A stretch of DNA of 64,000 bases from Streptomyces sp. P9-A4 (GTDB lineage: Bacteria; Actinomycetota; Actinomycetes; Streptomycetales; Streptomycetaceae), in assembly GCF_036634195.1 (NCBI RefSeq), contig NZ_JAZIFY010000002.1, positions 558,001 to 622,000 on the forward strand, given 5' to 3'. Shown here piece by piece: positions 49,597 through 58,221 of the stretch. Made by a program: the position numbers and the translations under genes. The notes beneath the pieces are model-generated. The model did not search any database. It worked only from the letters and a program-made list of their open reading frames with translations, and was not told where the DNA came from. Positions within the stretch are counted from its first letter, which is position 1. Each line of letters begins with the position of its first letter.

Positions 49597-51351
49597 TCAC
49601 TCCTCGGTGGCGCCGAGGTCGGGTGTGTCGCGCAGGTGGACATGGCGCGTGGCGGAGGCGTGGAGTTCGAGGACGGTGAGGTCGTTGGCTCCGGGCCTGA
49701 GCACGGGAGCGGGGACGTACAGGCTGGTCTGGGGGCCCCGGGACCAGTAGCGGCCCAGGGGGAAGCCGTTGATCCAGGCGAGGCCCTTGGTCCAGCCGTC
49801 GAGGTGGAGGAAGGTGTCGGCGGGCTCGTCCACGGTGAACGTGCCCCGGTGGAAGGACGGTCCGACCGGCGGCCTCGCGGGGTCGTGGGGCCGGTGGACG
49901 ACGGCGTCCGGGTCGTCGAGGGGCAGGGCGCGGCTGTGCCAGACGTCCGGCGCCGTGCCGTTGACCGTGGTCCGTCCGAGCAGGCCCTTGCGGTCGCGGA
50001 TCGCGGGTCCGTAGTTGACACGGCCCTGGTTCTCGACCAGGACGGACAGACGGGCTCCGGGGCGGGGCACGGTGAAGGCGAGGGCGTGCTCGTGGTTCTC
50101 GCGTTCCAGGACGCCTACCGGTTGTCCGTCGACGAAGACCTGGGCGCGGTCGTGGACCCGCTCGGCGTGCAGGAGCACCGGTCCCGCGGTGGGCAGGTCG
50201 GTCTCGTGGAGGACGAATCCGAAGGGGTGGCCGAGTTCTTCCAGGGTCAGCGGCCGGTCGGCGGTCCTGGGCGCGCCGAGGGCGTCGGCCTGTTCGAGGA
50301 GGCCGGCGGTGTGGGTGAGTTCCACGGGGCCGTACGCGGTCTTGGGGGCGACCGGGGGCGGGAGCTCCTCGGGCACGGGCGCGTGGCGGGCGATGACCTC
50401 GCGGAACGCGGCGTACTTGGGGGTGGGGTCACCGGCCTCGTCGAGGAGGGCGTCGTAATCGTAGGAGGTGACGGTGGGGCGGTAGGTGCCCTTGTCGTTG
50501 GCTCCGTTGGTGAAGCCGAAGTTGGTGCCGCCGTGGAACATGTAGATGTTGACGGAGGCGCCGGCGGCGAGGAGTTCATCGAGCGCGGCGGCGGCGTCGG
50601 CCGGGTCGCGGCGGGCGTGGATGCCGCCCCAGCGGTCGAACCAGCCGATCCAGAACTCCGTGCACATCAGGGGGCCCAGGGGCCGGTGGTCGCGCAGCGC
50701 GGCCAGCCCGGCGTCGACGCGGCTGCCGAAGTTGGCGGTGGCGAGGACGCCGTCGAGGCTTCCCCTGGCGAGGTCGGCGGGCTGGTCGCAGGTGAAGAGG
50801 GGCACGTCGACGCCGTGGCGGCGCAGCATGGCGGCGAGCTCGGCCAGATAGGCGGTGTCGTCGCCGTGGGCACCGTACTCGTTCTCGACCTGGACGGCGA
50901 TGATCGGTCCGCCGTTGCTGCCGAGGTGGGGGCGGAGGGGCGGCAGGAGGGCGCCGAGGTACTCGTCGACGGCGCTCAGGTAGCGGGGGTCGTGGCTGCG
51001 CGGTACGAGGTCCTCGTCGGCGAGCAGCCAGGAGGGCAGTCCGCCGCCCTCCCATTCCGCGCAGATGTACGGGCCGGGCCTGAGGAGGACATGGAGTCCT
51101 TCGGCGGCGGCGGTGTCGAGGAAGCGGGGCAGGTCGAGGCCGCCGTCGAGGTGGAACTCGCCTCTGCGGGGTGCGTGGGCGTTCCACGGGACGTAGGTCT
51201 CGACCGTGTTGAGGCCGAGCAGCCGTGCCTTGCGGAGACGGTCGGCCCACTGGTCCGGGTGGACGCGGAAGTAGTGCAGGGCGCCGGAGATGATCCGGAA
51301 CGGGCGGTCGTCTAGACGGAAGCCGTCGTCGGCGATCTCCAGTCGGGACAT
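49597..51351 (-). CDS. Beta-galactosidase, glycoside hydrolase family 35
   Basis: 584 aa, no signal peptide, so intracellular. GH35 features: FRIISGALHYFRVHPDQW, LNTVETYVPWNAHAP, LRPGPYICAEWEGGGLPSWL, the acid/base Glu in VQVENEYGAHG, the nucleophile Glu in LMCTEFWIGWFD, and NIYMFHGGTNFGF. C-terminal jelly-roll domains end with WTKGLAWINGFPLGRYWSRGPQ. It would hydrolyse beta-galactosides brought in by the adjacent ABC importer. The ATG at 51351 was chosen; the frame extends a further 19 codons without support. It is 11 bp ahead of the HAD gene. Confidence 0.9.
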   Translation of the reverse strand: MSRLEIADDGFRLDDRPFRIISGALHYFRVHPDQWADRLRKARLLGLNTVETYVPWNAHAPRRGEFHLDGGLDLPRFLDTAAAEGLHVLLRPGPYICAEWEGGGLPSWLLADEDLVPRSHDPRYLSAVDEYLGALLPPLRPHLGSNGGPIIAVQVENEYGAHGDDTAYLAELAAMLRRHGVDVPLFTCDQPADLARGSLDGVLATANFGSRVDAGLAALRDHRPLGPLMCTEFWIGWFDRWGGIHARRDPADAAAALDELLAAGASVNIYMFHGGTNFGFTNGANDKGTYRPTVTSYDYDALLDEAGDPTPKYAAFREVIARHAPVPEELPPPVAPKTAYGPVELTHTAGLLEQADALGAPRTADRPLTLEELGHPFGFVLHETDLPTAGPVLLHAERVHDRAQVFVDGQPVGVLERENHEHALAFTVPRPGARLSVLVENQGRVNYGPAIRDRKGLLGRTTVNGTAPDVWHSRALPLDDPDAVVHRPHDPARPPVGPSFHRGTFTVDEPADTFLHLDGWTKGLAWINGFPLGRYWSRGPQTSLYVPAPVLRPGANDLTVLELHASATRHVHLRDTPDLGATEE

Positions 51352-51474
51352 AGGGGTGGTGCTCCTAGGGGCGGATCGGTGGGTTCCGTCGGGGGCGTGG
51401 GGGGACATGGGGGGAGAGAGGACGTGCCGGTCAGGCCGCCGGGTGGCGGTCTGACCGGCACGACAGGTCAGGCT

Positions 51475-53418
51475 CTAGGCGAGCGGACGGCACAGCAGCG
51501 CGTCGGGGACGCCGCCGTGGTTCCACTTCCAGGTGAACGCGACACCGGCGATGTACTCGCCGTCGCCGCACTGGCCCTTGTAGTAGCCCGGCGCCCAGTC
51601 ACTGGCGGTCGAGCCGCCGGTGGCGGGCCGGTTGTCGGCGCTGTTGAACCAGAGCGTGCGGCCGTTGGTGGGCAGGGAGGCCGTGGCGGGTGCGCAGAGC
51701 AGGGCCGACATGGCGTTGGAGCGCACGCTGTAGCCGACCGCGAAGGTGCGGTCGGGGCACTGGAGCTTGTTGTAGCCGCTCGCCCAGTCGCCTCCGGTGA
51801 CGTACCGCTCGTCCGTCACGACGGTCCAGGGGCCGGTCGCCTTGGCCGGCTGGCCGGCGTCGGTGCACAGCCCTCGGCTGTCGCTGCGGGCGATGCCGAC
51901 CAGGCGCTGGGTGTCCGGGCAGTTGCCCTTGCGGTTGCCCGGGGACCAGTCCGGCTTCGCCAGCATGGTGGCGGAGACGTTGTAGTCGGTGTGGTCGAGG
52001 TCGAGCATGTTCCAGCGGGAGACCGGGGCGACGGGTCCGGTCCTGCCGGTGGTGACGAGCCGGTTCCAGTCGTCGGCGCGCCAGTCGCCGCCGTCCTGGA
52101 TGCCCTGGCGGGCGCCGTTGGCGCCGTATCCGATGAGGGCCCAGTTGTCCATCTGGGCGCCGGAGGCGTCGGTCCAGCCGACGAGCGGCCAGATCGCGAA
52201 GTCGGTGTCGTTGGCGACGAGGATGTCGGTGAACCGGTGGAACCAGGTCTGTTCCTTGGTGTCGGTCGAACCGCGGCCGGCCGCGCCGAACTCGCTGATC
52301 CAGACCGGGGCGGTGAAGTGCTGGCCGTCACGGGTGACGAAGATCGCCTCCGAGTCGACCACCTGGGCGAGCTGCTCGGGGGTGAAGTCCTCGTAGCGGG
52401 GGTCGCTGGTGGAGCCGGGGCCGCTGCCCGCGCCGGTGTTGGCGGGGCCGGTGTAGCCGTAGAAGTGGGCGGCGTACACGAGCTTGTCCGACCGGATGAG
52501 GGTGTGGGAGAGGTTGGCCACCGGCTTCAGCTGGGGACGGCCGTGCTCCACTCCGTCGAGCGGGATGCCGGACCAGTTGATGCCCTCCATGATGATGAGC
52601 ATGTCCGGGTCGGCCTGGAGGATCTTGTTCCCGGCCTGCTCGTACGCGGCGTAGAGGTCGTGGTCGTCGTACCAGCCCCAGTTGGGGTTGTCCCAGGTGT
52701 CGCGGCGGACCTCGTTGCGCAGGTCGGCGCCGACGACGCGCTTGTTCGCCTTGTAGCGGTTCGTCAGGAACACCCAGTCGTCCACCCACTGCTGGGTGGT
52801 CTGGCTGCTGTTCCAGCGCTCGTTGCCGTCGAGTCCGCAGCAGAAGCGGGAGGTGGTGGTGTGGTTGTTGAGGATCACCGCGAAGCCGTCGGCGGTGAGT
52901 GCGGCGATGGCCGCGTCGAGCACCTGGAGGGGGGTCTTCCCCTTCAGCTGCGGGTTGGCGGCGACGGCCGCGTCCGGCACGGGGGTGGTGTTGTGGACGA
53001 GGGCGTTGGAGAACGGCAGCCGGATGCTGTTGAGGCCGAGGCGGTGGAAGTCGGCCATGATCGTGGCCATCGGGACCCGGTCGAGGCCGAGCGGCATGTC
53101 GTGGGCGTTGATGGCGTGGGTGTGGTTGGCGTCGTCGTTGATGTCGCCGCTGCCGTTCCAGGTGCCCTGGGCGCCTTCCCAGTTGCCCGACTTCAGCTTG
53201 AAGCGGTTGCCGTCGGCGTCGACGATCCAGCGGCCCCGGGTGCTGAGCGGTGCCGTCCAGGACGCGGCGAGCTGCGGCCCGGTCAGGGGGACGGGGGGTG
53301 CCACCGACTCGGCCGCTGCGGCCTGGAGGGGGGAGGCGGCGGCGGGGGTGCCGAGGAGCAGCGCGGACAGTACGGCCAGGGCCGAGGTCGCGCGTCGGAG
53401 CAGTGTGCGAGGTGGCAC
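51475..53418 (-). CDS. Exported glycoside hydrolase family 5 enzyme
   Basis: 647 aa. The GTG start follows AAGGAG; the signal peptide ends around AAASPLQAAAAE. The catalytic TIM barrel (about 60-430) shows ILNNHTTTSRFCCG, the acid/base Glu in VGADLRNEVRRD, the HFYGYTGP strand, the nucleophile Glu in WISEFGAAGRGS, and WPLVGWTDAS. The last about 200 residues form a Cys-containing repeat domain (GNCPDTQRLVGIARS; LQCPDRTFAVGYSVRS; GQCGDGEYIAGVAFTW), three related units of about 55 aa that may bind carbohydrate. The much longer upstream frame is shadow. It probably trims a galactose-containing polymer outside the cell for the importer. Confidence 0.86.
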   Translation of the reverse strand: MPPRTLLRRATSALAVLSALLLGTPAAASPLQAAAAESVAPPVPLTGPQLAASWTAPLSTRGRWIVDADGNRFKLKSGNWEGAQGTWNGSGDINDDANHTHAINAHDMPLGLDRVPMATIMADFHRLGLNSIRLPFSNALVHNTTPVPDAAVAANPQLKGKTPLQVLDAAIAALTADGFAVILNNHTTTSRFCCGLDGNERWNSSQTTQQWVDDWVFLTNRYKANKRVVGADLRNEVRRDTWDNPNWGWYDDHDLYAAYEQAGNKILQADPDMLIIMEGINWSGIPLDGVEHGRPQLKPVANLSHTLIRSDKLVYAAHFYGYTGPANTGAGSGPGSTSDPRYEDFTPEQLAQVVDSEAIFVTRDGQHFTAPVWISEFGAAGRGSTDTKEQTWFHRFTDILVANDTDFAIWPLVGWTDASGAQMDNWALIGYGANGARQGIQDGGDWRADDWNRLVTTGRTGPVAPVSRWNMLDLDHTDYNVSATMLAKPDWSPGNRKGNCPDTQRLVGIARSDSRGLCTDAGQPAKATGPWTVVTDERYVTGGDWASGYNKLQCPDRTFAVGYSVRSNAMSALLCAPATASLPTNGRTLWFNSADNRPATGGSTASDWAPGYYKGQCGDGEYIAGVAFTWKWNHGGVPDALLCRPLA

Positions 53419-53546
53419 GGTGTCTCCTTGGTTGTGGAGGGGGGATGAGCTGTTCTCGTGGTGCGGTCCGATGGAGCGGCTTGGGGGCGTGGGGGGCCGG
53501 CCGCGGGGCCTCGGGCTCGCGCTCCGGCCCCGGACTGCCGGGGGGG

Positions 53547-54392
53547 TCAGCCCTTGAGGCCGCTGGTGGCGATGCCTTCGACGATGTAGCGCTGGGCGAC
53601 CAGGAACATGACGACCAGGGGGGTGATGGTGACGACGGCCCCGGCGAACAGCCCCGGGAGGTTGATCGTCTGCGCGGTGAGGAAGGTGGACAGCGCGATC
53701 TGCGCGGTCCAGGCGGAGGGGTCCTGGCCGATGACCAGGGGCCACAGGAAGGAGTTCCAGCTGTCGATGAAGGACAGCGCGCCGAGCGAGGCCAGCATCG
53801 CTCCGGAGCTGGGCAGGGCGATCCTGCGGTAGAGGCCGAACCAGCCGAGGCCGTCGAGCCGTCCGGCCTCCTCGATCTCGGTCGGGAACTGCAGGTAGAA
53901 GTTGCGGAACAGCAGGACCGCGAAGGGGTTGAAGAGGCCGGGCACGATGATGCCCCAGAGCGTGTTGACGCCTCCCATGGAGCCGACGACGACGAACGTC
54001 GGCACGAAGGTGACCGAGCCGGGGATCATCAGGGTCGCCACCACCAGGGCGAGCAGGACGCCTCGTCCGGGGACGGGGATCCGGGCGAGGGCGTAGCCGG
54101 CGGCGGAGGCCAGGAGGGTGGAGACGGGTGCGGTGATGCCGGCGATCAGCAGCGAGTTGCCGAGCGCCCGGCCCATGGAGACGGCGGGGTCGCCGAACAG
54201 CTCGGTGAAGTTCTCGAAGTGCATGGTGGAGGGCCACCACGTCCACTCCGGAGCGGTCAGGCTCCGGGAGTCCATGAGCGAGTTGCGCAGCATCAGGTAG
54301 AAGGGCGCGAGGAAGGCCGTCATGAGCAGGCCGATGAGCAGGCCTCGGGTGAGGAGGCGGCCGGCTCGGGACAGTCCGGGCAGGGTGGTCAT
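53547..54392 (-). CDS. Sugar ABC permease, MalG type
   Basis: 281 aa, six hydrophobic segments. The N-terminal LLTRGLLIGLLMTAFLAPFYLMLRNSL and the EAA loop EIEEAGRLDGLGWFGLYRRIALP are characteristic of MalG/CUT1 permeases. It ends EGIATSGLKG, a common C-terminus for this subunit. It is 7 bp downstream of the MalF-type gene. No ATPase is encoded in the locus, so a shared MsiK-type ATPase encoded elsewhere is expected, as usual in Streptomyces. Confidence 0.92.
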   Translation of the reverse strand: MTTLPGLSRAGRLLTRGLLIGLLMTAFLAPFYLMLRNSLMDSRSLTAPEWTWWPSTMHFENFTELFGDPAVSMGRALGNSLLIAGITAPVSTLLASAAGYALARIPVPGRGVLLALVVATLMIPGSVTFVPTFVVVGSMGGVNTLWGIIVPGLFNPFAVLLFRNFYLQFPTEIEEAGRLDGLGWFGLYRRIALPSSGAMLASLGALSFIDSWNSFLWPLVIGQDPSAWTAQIALSTFLTAQTINLPGLFAGAVVTITPLVVMFLVAQRYIVEGIATSGLKG

Positions 54393-54399
54393 GCGCGTA

Positions 54400-55452
54400 T
54401 CACTCTCCGCTCCTGCCGAATCCGGTGAACCGTCCCTGTACCAGCGTCACTCCGACGATGACGGCGGTGAGCAGGAAGGCTCCGGCGGAGCCGAGGCCGT
54501 AGTTCTGGCTGCCCATCGCGGTGTTGTAGAGGTGGACCAGTGGGGTCTGTACGGGGGCGGTACCGGCTCCGGAGAGCCCGATGCTGAACAGGTTGTAGAA
54601 CTCGTCGAAGGCCTGGAAGGCGGCGATGAAGAGCAGCATCAGCACGGCGACGGAGGTGTTCCGCAGCATCGGCAGGGTGATCCTGGTCAGCAGTCGCAGT
54701 CCGGTGGCGCCGTCGAGCGCGGCGGCCTCGTTGACCTCTCGGGGGATGGCCTGGAGGCCGGCGAGGAAGAGCACCATGTAGAAGCCGACCTGGAGCCAGA
54801 GGCGCAGGGTGACGAGGACGACCCAGTAGAGCGGCGGCGATGTGGACTGGAGCCAGGCCACGGGCTCCGCTCCGAACCATCCGCCGATCGTGTTGGCGAT
54901 GCCCGCCGGCAGACCGTTGAACAGCGACATCTTCCACAGCAGGGACGCGGCGACGTACGAGACGGCGGCCGGGATGAGGAAGGTGGTGCGCAGCAGGGCC
55001 CGGCCCCGCCGGACCCGGTGCACGAGGAGGGCGAGTCCGAGGGAGGCGGCGAAGGTGACCGGCACGATGAAGGCGGTGAACACCAGGATCTGGATCAGGG
55101 AACCCCTGAAGGCCTCGTCGGCGAGGAGCGTCCGGTAGTTCTCCAGTCCGACCCAGCTGCCGAGGGCGATGGTGCCGCGTGCGTCGCTGAGGCTGAGCAG
55201 GAAGCTCCAGCCGATCGCGACGTACTTGAAGACGCCGAGTCCGATCAGGGTCGGCGCCGTCAGCACCACGAAGGCGGTCCAGCCGGACCGTCCGACGCGG
55301 GGACGCGTCGGACGGGCGCCGCCGGAGCGGGACCGGCCGGAGCGGGTCCGGCCCTCGTGTGATCCGGCGGCGTCGGGTGACCCGCCGGCGTGTGGCGGAC
55401 CGGAGTCCGCCGCCCTCCCGGGCTTCTGTGTCATGTCGGTCACCGGGTTCAC
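54400..55452 (-). CDS. Sugar ABC permease, MalF type
   Basis: 350 aa. A polar, Arg/Pro-rich N-terminus of about 55 residues precedes the six-helix CUT1 permease (FVVLTAPTLIGLGVFKYVAIGWSFLLSL). The EAA loop is EVNEAAALDGATGLRLLTRITLP. The GTG start overlaps the binding-protein stop by 4 bp; an ATG at 55434 (MTQKPG) behind GGTGA is an alternative. It forms the channel with the MalG-type subunit. Confidence 0.9.
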   Translation of the reverse strand: MNPVTDMTQKPGRAADSGPPHAGGSPDAAGSHEGRTRSGRSRSGGARPTRPRVGRSGWTAFVVLTAPTLIGLGVFKYVAIGWSFLLSLSDARGTIALGSWVGLENYRTLLADEAFRGSLIQILVFTAFIVPVTFAASLGLALLVHRVRRGRALLRTTFLIPAAVSYVAASLLWKMSLFNGLPAGIANTIGGWFGAEPVAWLQSTSPPLYWVVLVTLRLWLQVGFYMVLFLAGLQAIPREVNEAAALDGATGLRLLTRITLPMLRNTSVAVLMLLFIAAFQAFDEFYNLFSIGLSGAGTAPVQTPLVHLYNTAMGSQNYGLGSAGAFLLTAVIVGVTLVQGRFTGFGRSGE

Positions 55453-56732
55453 GCGCCGCGCTGCTTGTCTATCTCGCCCTGGGCCTTCTTGACGGCGTCC
55501 GCGAGGAGGCCGGCCGGATCACCGTCACCGGCGACGATCTTCGCCGCGGCGGCGTTGAAGGTGCTGCTCACGGCGGTGTCCCAGGTGCCCGGGTAGTGCT
55601 TCCCGTACTTCTGGGAGAGCACCACGGACTCCTTGGCCGCGCCGGTGGAGAGCTTCTTCGCGGTGGCCGCGACGGAGACACGCGGCGGGACGTGGAAGCC
55701 GTAACTCTCGGCGAAGTCCTTCTGCAGGTCGGACTGCTGGACCCAGAGCCACTGGACGAACTTCTTGGCCGCCGCCATGTTCTTGCCCTTGGCGTTGACG
55801 CAGCTGGTCCAGCCGCCGACGCGGACGACGGGGGCCGCGCCGGTCTTGAAGGCGGGCCAGGGCACCACACCGAAGTCGTCGCCGAGCGCCTCGCTGATGG
55901 CGGGCATCGCCCAGAGGCCGCACCACTGCATCGGGACGACACCCTGGGTGAAGGCGGAGGGGTCACCCCAGTCCGTGGTGAAGCCGAGCAGCAGCGACTT
56001 GTCGTCGTGCAGGCGCTTCAGGCCGGTCAGCGCTTCGAGGGCCTGGGCCGAGCCGAACGCGACCTTGCCGTCGGGGGTCACGAGGTCGCCGCCGTTGGAG
56101 AAGACGGCGAGGGTCCCGGTGTCGCCGAGGCCGTCGTTGCCGACGAACAGGCCCTTGCTCTTCTTGGTGCTCAGGGCCTTCGCCGCGGCGACGAGTTCGT
56201 CGAAGGTGGTGGGCGGCTTGATCCCGGCCTTCGACAGGACGCTCTTGCGGTAGTAGAGCATCATGACGTCGTCGATCATCTTGACGCCGTAGAGCTTGCC
56301 GTTGACGCCGACCGATTCGACGGCGTTCTTGTTGAAGTCGCTCTTGGCGCTGCCGTACACGTCGTCGATCGCGGCGATCTGGCCCCGGCGGGCGAGGTTC
56401 TCGTTGAAGTCGCCGATCTCGAAGACGTCGGGGGCGGCCTCGGTGAGCAGGGTCGCGTTGAGCTTGCTCGAGTAGTCGCCGGGGACCCAGGTCACCTTGA
56501 CGGCGATGTCGGGGTTGGCCTTGGTGAAGGCGGTGGCGTAGCGGAGCACGGCCTGCTGGGTGCCCGCCTCGCCGTAGGCGTGGTACCAGACGTTGAGGGT
56601 GGTCTTCGCCCCGGAGGCGGAGCCGCCGGTGGGGTCGGTGCTGCAGGCGGTGCTCAGGACGCTTCCGGCGGCGACGAGCAGAGATCCCGTGAGGAATCCT
56701 CGTCGGCTAAGCTCGGTTCTGCGTGCGCTCAT
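55449..56732 (-). CDS. Sugar ABC extracellular binding lipoprotein
   Basis: 427 aa. The leader combines a twin-arginine stretch (SRRGFLTGSLLVAAG) with a lipobox ending STAC (Cys at about 30), indicating a Tat-exported lipoprotein. The mature CUT1-type binding fold has LNVWYHAYGEAGTQQAVLRYA, DVFEIGDFNENLARRG and KMIDDVMMLYYRKSVLSKAG. The adjacent GH35, GH36 and GH5 genes point to a galacto-oligosaccharide, unproven. There is 120 bp between its start and the ROK gene stop with no clear promoter, so it may be read from the ROK promoter. Confidence 0.9.
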   Translation of the reverse strand: MSARRTELSRRGFLTGSLLVAAGSVLSTACSTDPTGGSASGAKTTLNVWYHAYGEAGTQQAVLRYATAFTKANPDIAVKVTWVPGDYSSKLNATLLTEAAPDVFEIGDFNENLARRGQIAAIDDVYGSAKSDFNKNAVESVGVNGKLYGVKMIDDVMMLYYRKSVLSKAGIKPPTTFDELVAAAKALSTKKSKGLFVGNDGLGDTGTLAVFSNGGDLVTPDGKVAFGSAQALEALTGLKRLHDDKSLLLGFTTDWGDPSAFTQGVVPMQWCGLWAMPAISEALGDDFGVVPWPAFKTGAAPVVRVGGWTSCVNAKGKNMAAAKKFVQWLWVQQSDLQKDFAESYGFHVPPRVSVAATAKKLSTGAAKESVVLSQKYGKHYPGTWDTAVSSTFNAAAAKIVAGDGDPAGLLADAVKKAQGEIDKQRGA

Positions 56733-56852
56733 GTCCCGTCCTTCTGTGAGGGTGTGTGCTGGGCGGATGTGCTACCTGGCCGGCGCCTTCGTCAGTGCTT
56801 GCCGGCAGAGGAGGGCGACGGCCAGGGAGTCGTACGTGACGGCTGTGGGGAT

Positions 56853-58043
56853 TCAGCCGACGCCGACCGTGGGAGTGGCCGCGTACTGCGGGAAGAGTGC
56901 CTGGATGGCCACGGCCGCGCCGCCGCGGGCCCACTCCTCCCAGGGGAGCGGGCGCAGCGACAGCGGGCACCGGGCCGCGGTGCCGAAGACCTGTGCGGCG
57001 TACGCGTCCTGGATGTGACGGCCGACCAGGTCGTAGGCGTCGACCCCTTCACCGCTGACGACGACCCGTTCGGGGCCGACGACGTTGACCAGTGCGGCGA
57101 TGCCGGCCCCGATGGCGTTCCCGGCTCGGGCGAAGGCCTCGCGCGCCGCCTCGTGGCCGTCGCGGGCCATCCGGACGACCTCGTCGAACGTGAGGTTCCC
57201 GTCCGCCGTGGCGCGGCGGACGGAGGCGAGGATCGCGTCGGTCGAGGCGATCGCCTCGACACAGCCGCGGGCCCCGCACCGGCAGCGAGGACCGGTCGGG
57301 TCGACGCAGATGTGCCCGACCTCACCGGCGACTCCGTAGGCGCCCCTGAGCAGGCGCCCGTTGACGACGAGGGCGGATCCGATACCGGCGCCGATGGTGA
57401 CCAGCGCGAAGTATCCGGTGCCGATGCCTTCGCCGAACCAGTGCTCGGCGACGGTGAGGGCCCGGACGTCGTTCTCGACGGTGACCGACAGACCGGTGGC
57501 GGCGGTGAGCAGTTCGGCGAGCGGTACGTCCCGCCACCCGAGGAGTCCTGAGTGGCGGAGCCGGCCGCCGTCGCGGTCCACGTCCCCGTTGACCGCGACA
57601 CCGAGGTGACGCGTACGGTCCCGGAAACCCGGTCCGCTGTCAAGGAGTTCGTCGACGAGCTCGGCGACGAGGGCGGCGACGGCCTCGGGGGTGCACGCGC
57701 CGAGGGGGCGTACGGCCGTGGCCCGGACGCCGGCCCGCAGGTCGCAGACGGCGCCGAAGAGCTGGTCGACGCTGATCTTCAGCCCGATGAAGTACTCCCG
57801 GTCGGGATCGACCGCGAGCGGGTTGACCGGCCGTCCCGCACCGGGTGCGGTGCGTTCCGGCGGCAGTTCGTACAGGTAGCCGTCGTCGATGAGGGGCCTG
57901 GCGGCCTTGGTGACGGCGGTCGAGGAGAGTCCCGTGCGCCGCGCCAGTTCCACTCGGCTGAGCGGTCCTTCGGCGAGGAGCAGGGCGAGCACCGCGGTCT
58001 CGGCGGGTGCGCTGACCAAGGGCTGCGGGGGAGGTCGAAACAC
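56853..58043 (-). CDS. ROK-family transcriptional repressor
   Basis: 396 aa. N-terminal winged helix (about 12-75: VLALLLAEGPLSRVELARRTGLSSTAVTKAARPLIDDGYLYE) followed by a ROK sugar-sensing domain: FIGLKISVDQLFG, VENDVRALTVAEHWFGEG, TIGAGIGSALVVNGRLLRG, GEVGHI, and the zinc motif CRCGARGCVEAIAS. The GTG at 58043 was chosen; a TTG at 58061 is in frame. Neither has a good Shine-Dalgarno. It likely represses the galactoside genes until an inducing sugar binds. Divergent from the alpha-galactosidase across an AT-rich spacer that holds a candidate operator. Confidence 0.9.
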   Translation of the reverse strand: MFRPPPQPLVSAPAETAVLALLLAEGPLSRVELARRTGLSSTAVTKAARPLIDDGYLYELPPERTAPGAGRPVNPLAVDPDREYFIGLKISVDQLFGAVCDLRAGVRATAVRPLGACTPEAVAALVAELVDELLDSGPGFRDRTRHLGVAVNGDVDRDGGRLRHSGLLGWRDVPLAELLTAATGLSVTVENDVRALTVAEHWFGEGIGTGYFALVTIGAGIGSALVVNGRLLRGAYGVAGEVGHICVDPTGPRCRCGARGCVEAIASTDAILASVRRATADGNLTFDEVVRMARDGHEAAREAFARAGNAIGAGIAALVNVVGPERVVVSGEGVDAYDLVGRHIQDAYAAQVFGTAARCPLSLRPLPWEEWARGGAAVAIQALFPQYAATPTVGVG

Positions 58044-58062
58044 GCTAGAAACGTAGAGCAAA

Positions 58063-58089
58063 TAAATAACTTCTTCCAGTATTGATTTA
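58063..58089. promoter_or_regulatory. Candidate ROK operator in the divergent spacer
   Basis: An AT-rich island in very GC-rich DNA: TAAATAA (58063-58069) and TTGATTTA (58082-58089) form a spaced inverted repeat with TAAAT/ATTTA ends. AT-rich flanks are typical of ROK (NagC/Mlc/XylR) sites. It overlaps a possible -35 (TTGATT, 58082-58087) of the alpha-galactosidase promoter, whose -10 would be TACGCT at 58106-58111 after 18 bp. Confidence 0.5.
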
Positions 58090-58221
58090 CGAGTTGGGTT
58101 CGCCCTACGCTCAAGGCCGCCTCCGTGCCCACTCCGGGACGCCGCCGCTCAAGGCGCCGTCATCGCCGCATACGGCCCCGGAACCAAGCCTGTTACTCCA
58201 CCGCACGTCAGGGGACCATCC

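Noticed and set aside
51379..53448. 689-codon plus-strand frame opposite the GH5 gene
   Set aside because: Its low-complexity Val/Gly/Asp-rich product mirrors the GH5 coding strand; there is no start signal.
55359..57551. 730-codon plus-strand frame opposite the binding-protein and ROK genes
   Set aside because: It spans two genes with clear family motifs on the other strand and shows no domain of its own.
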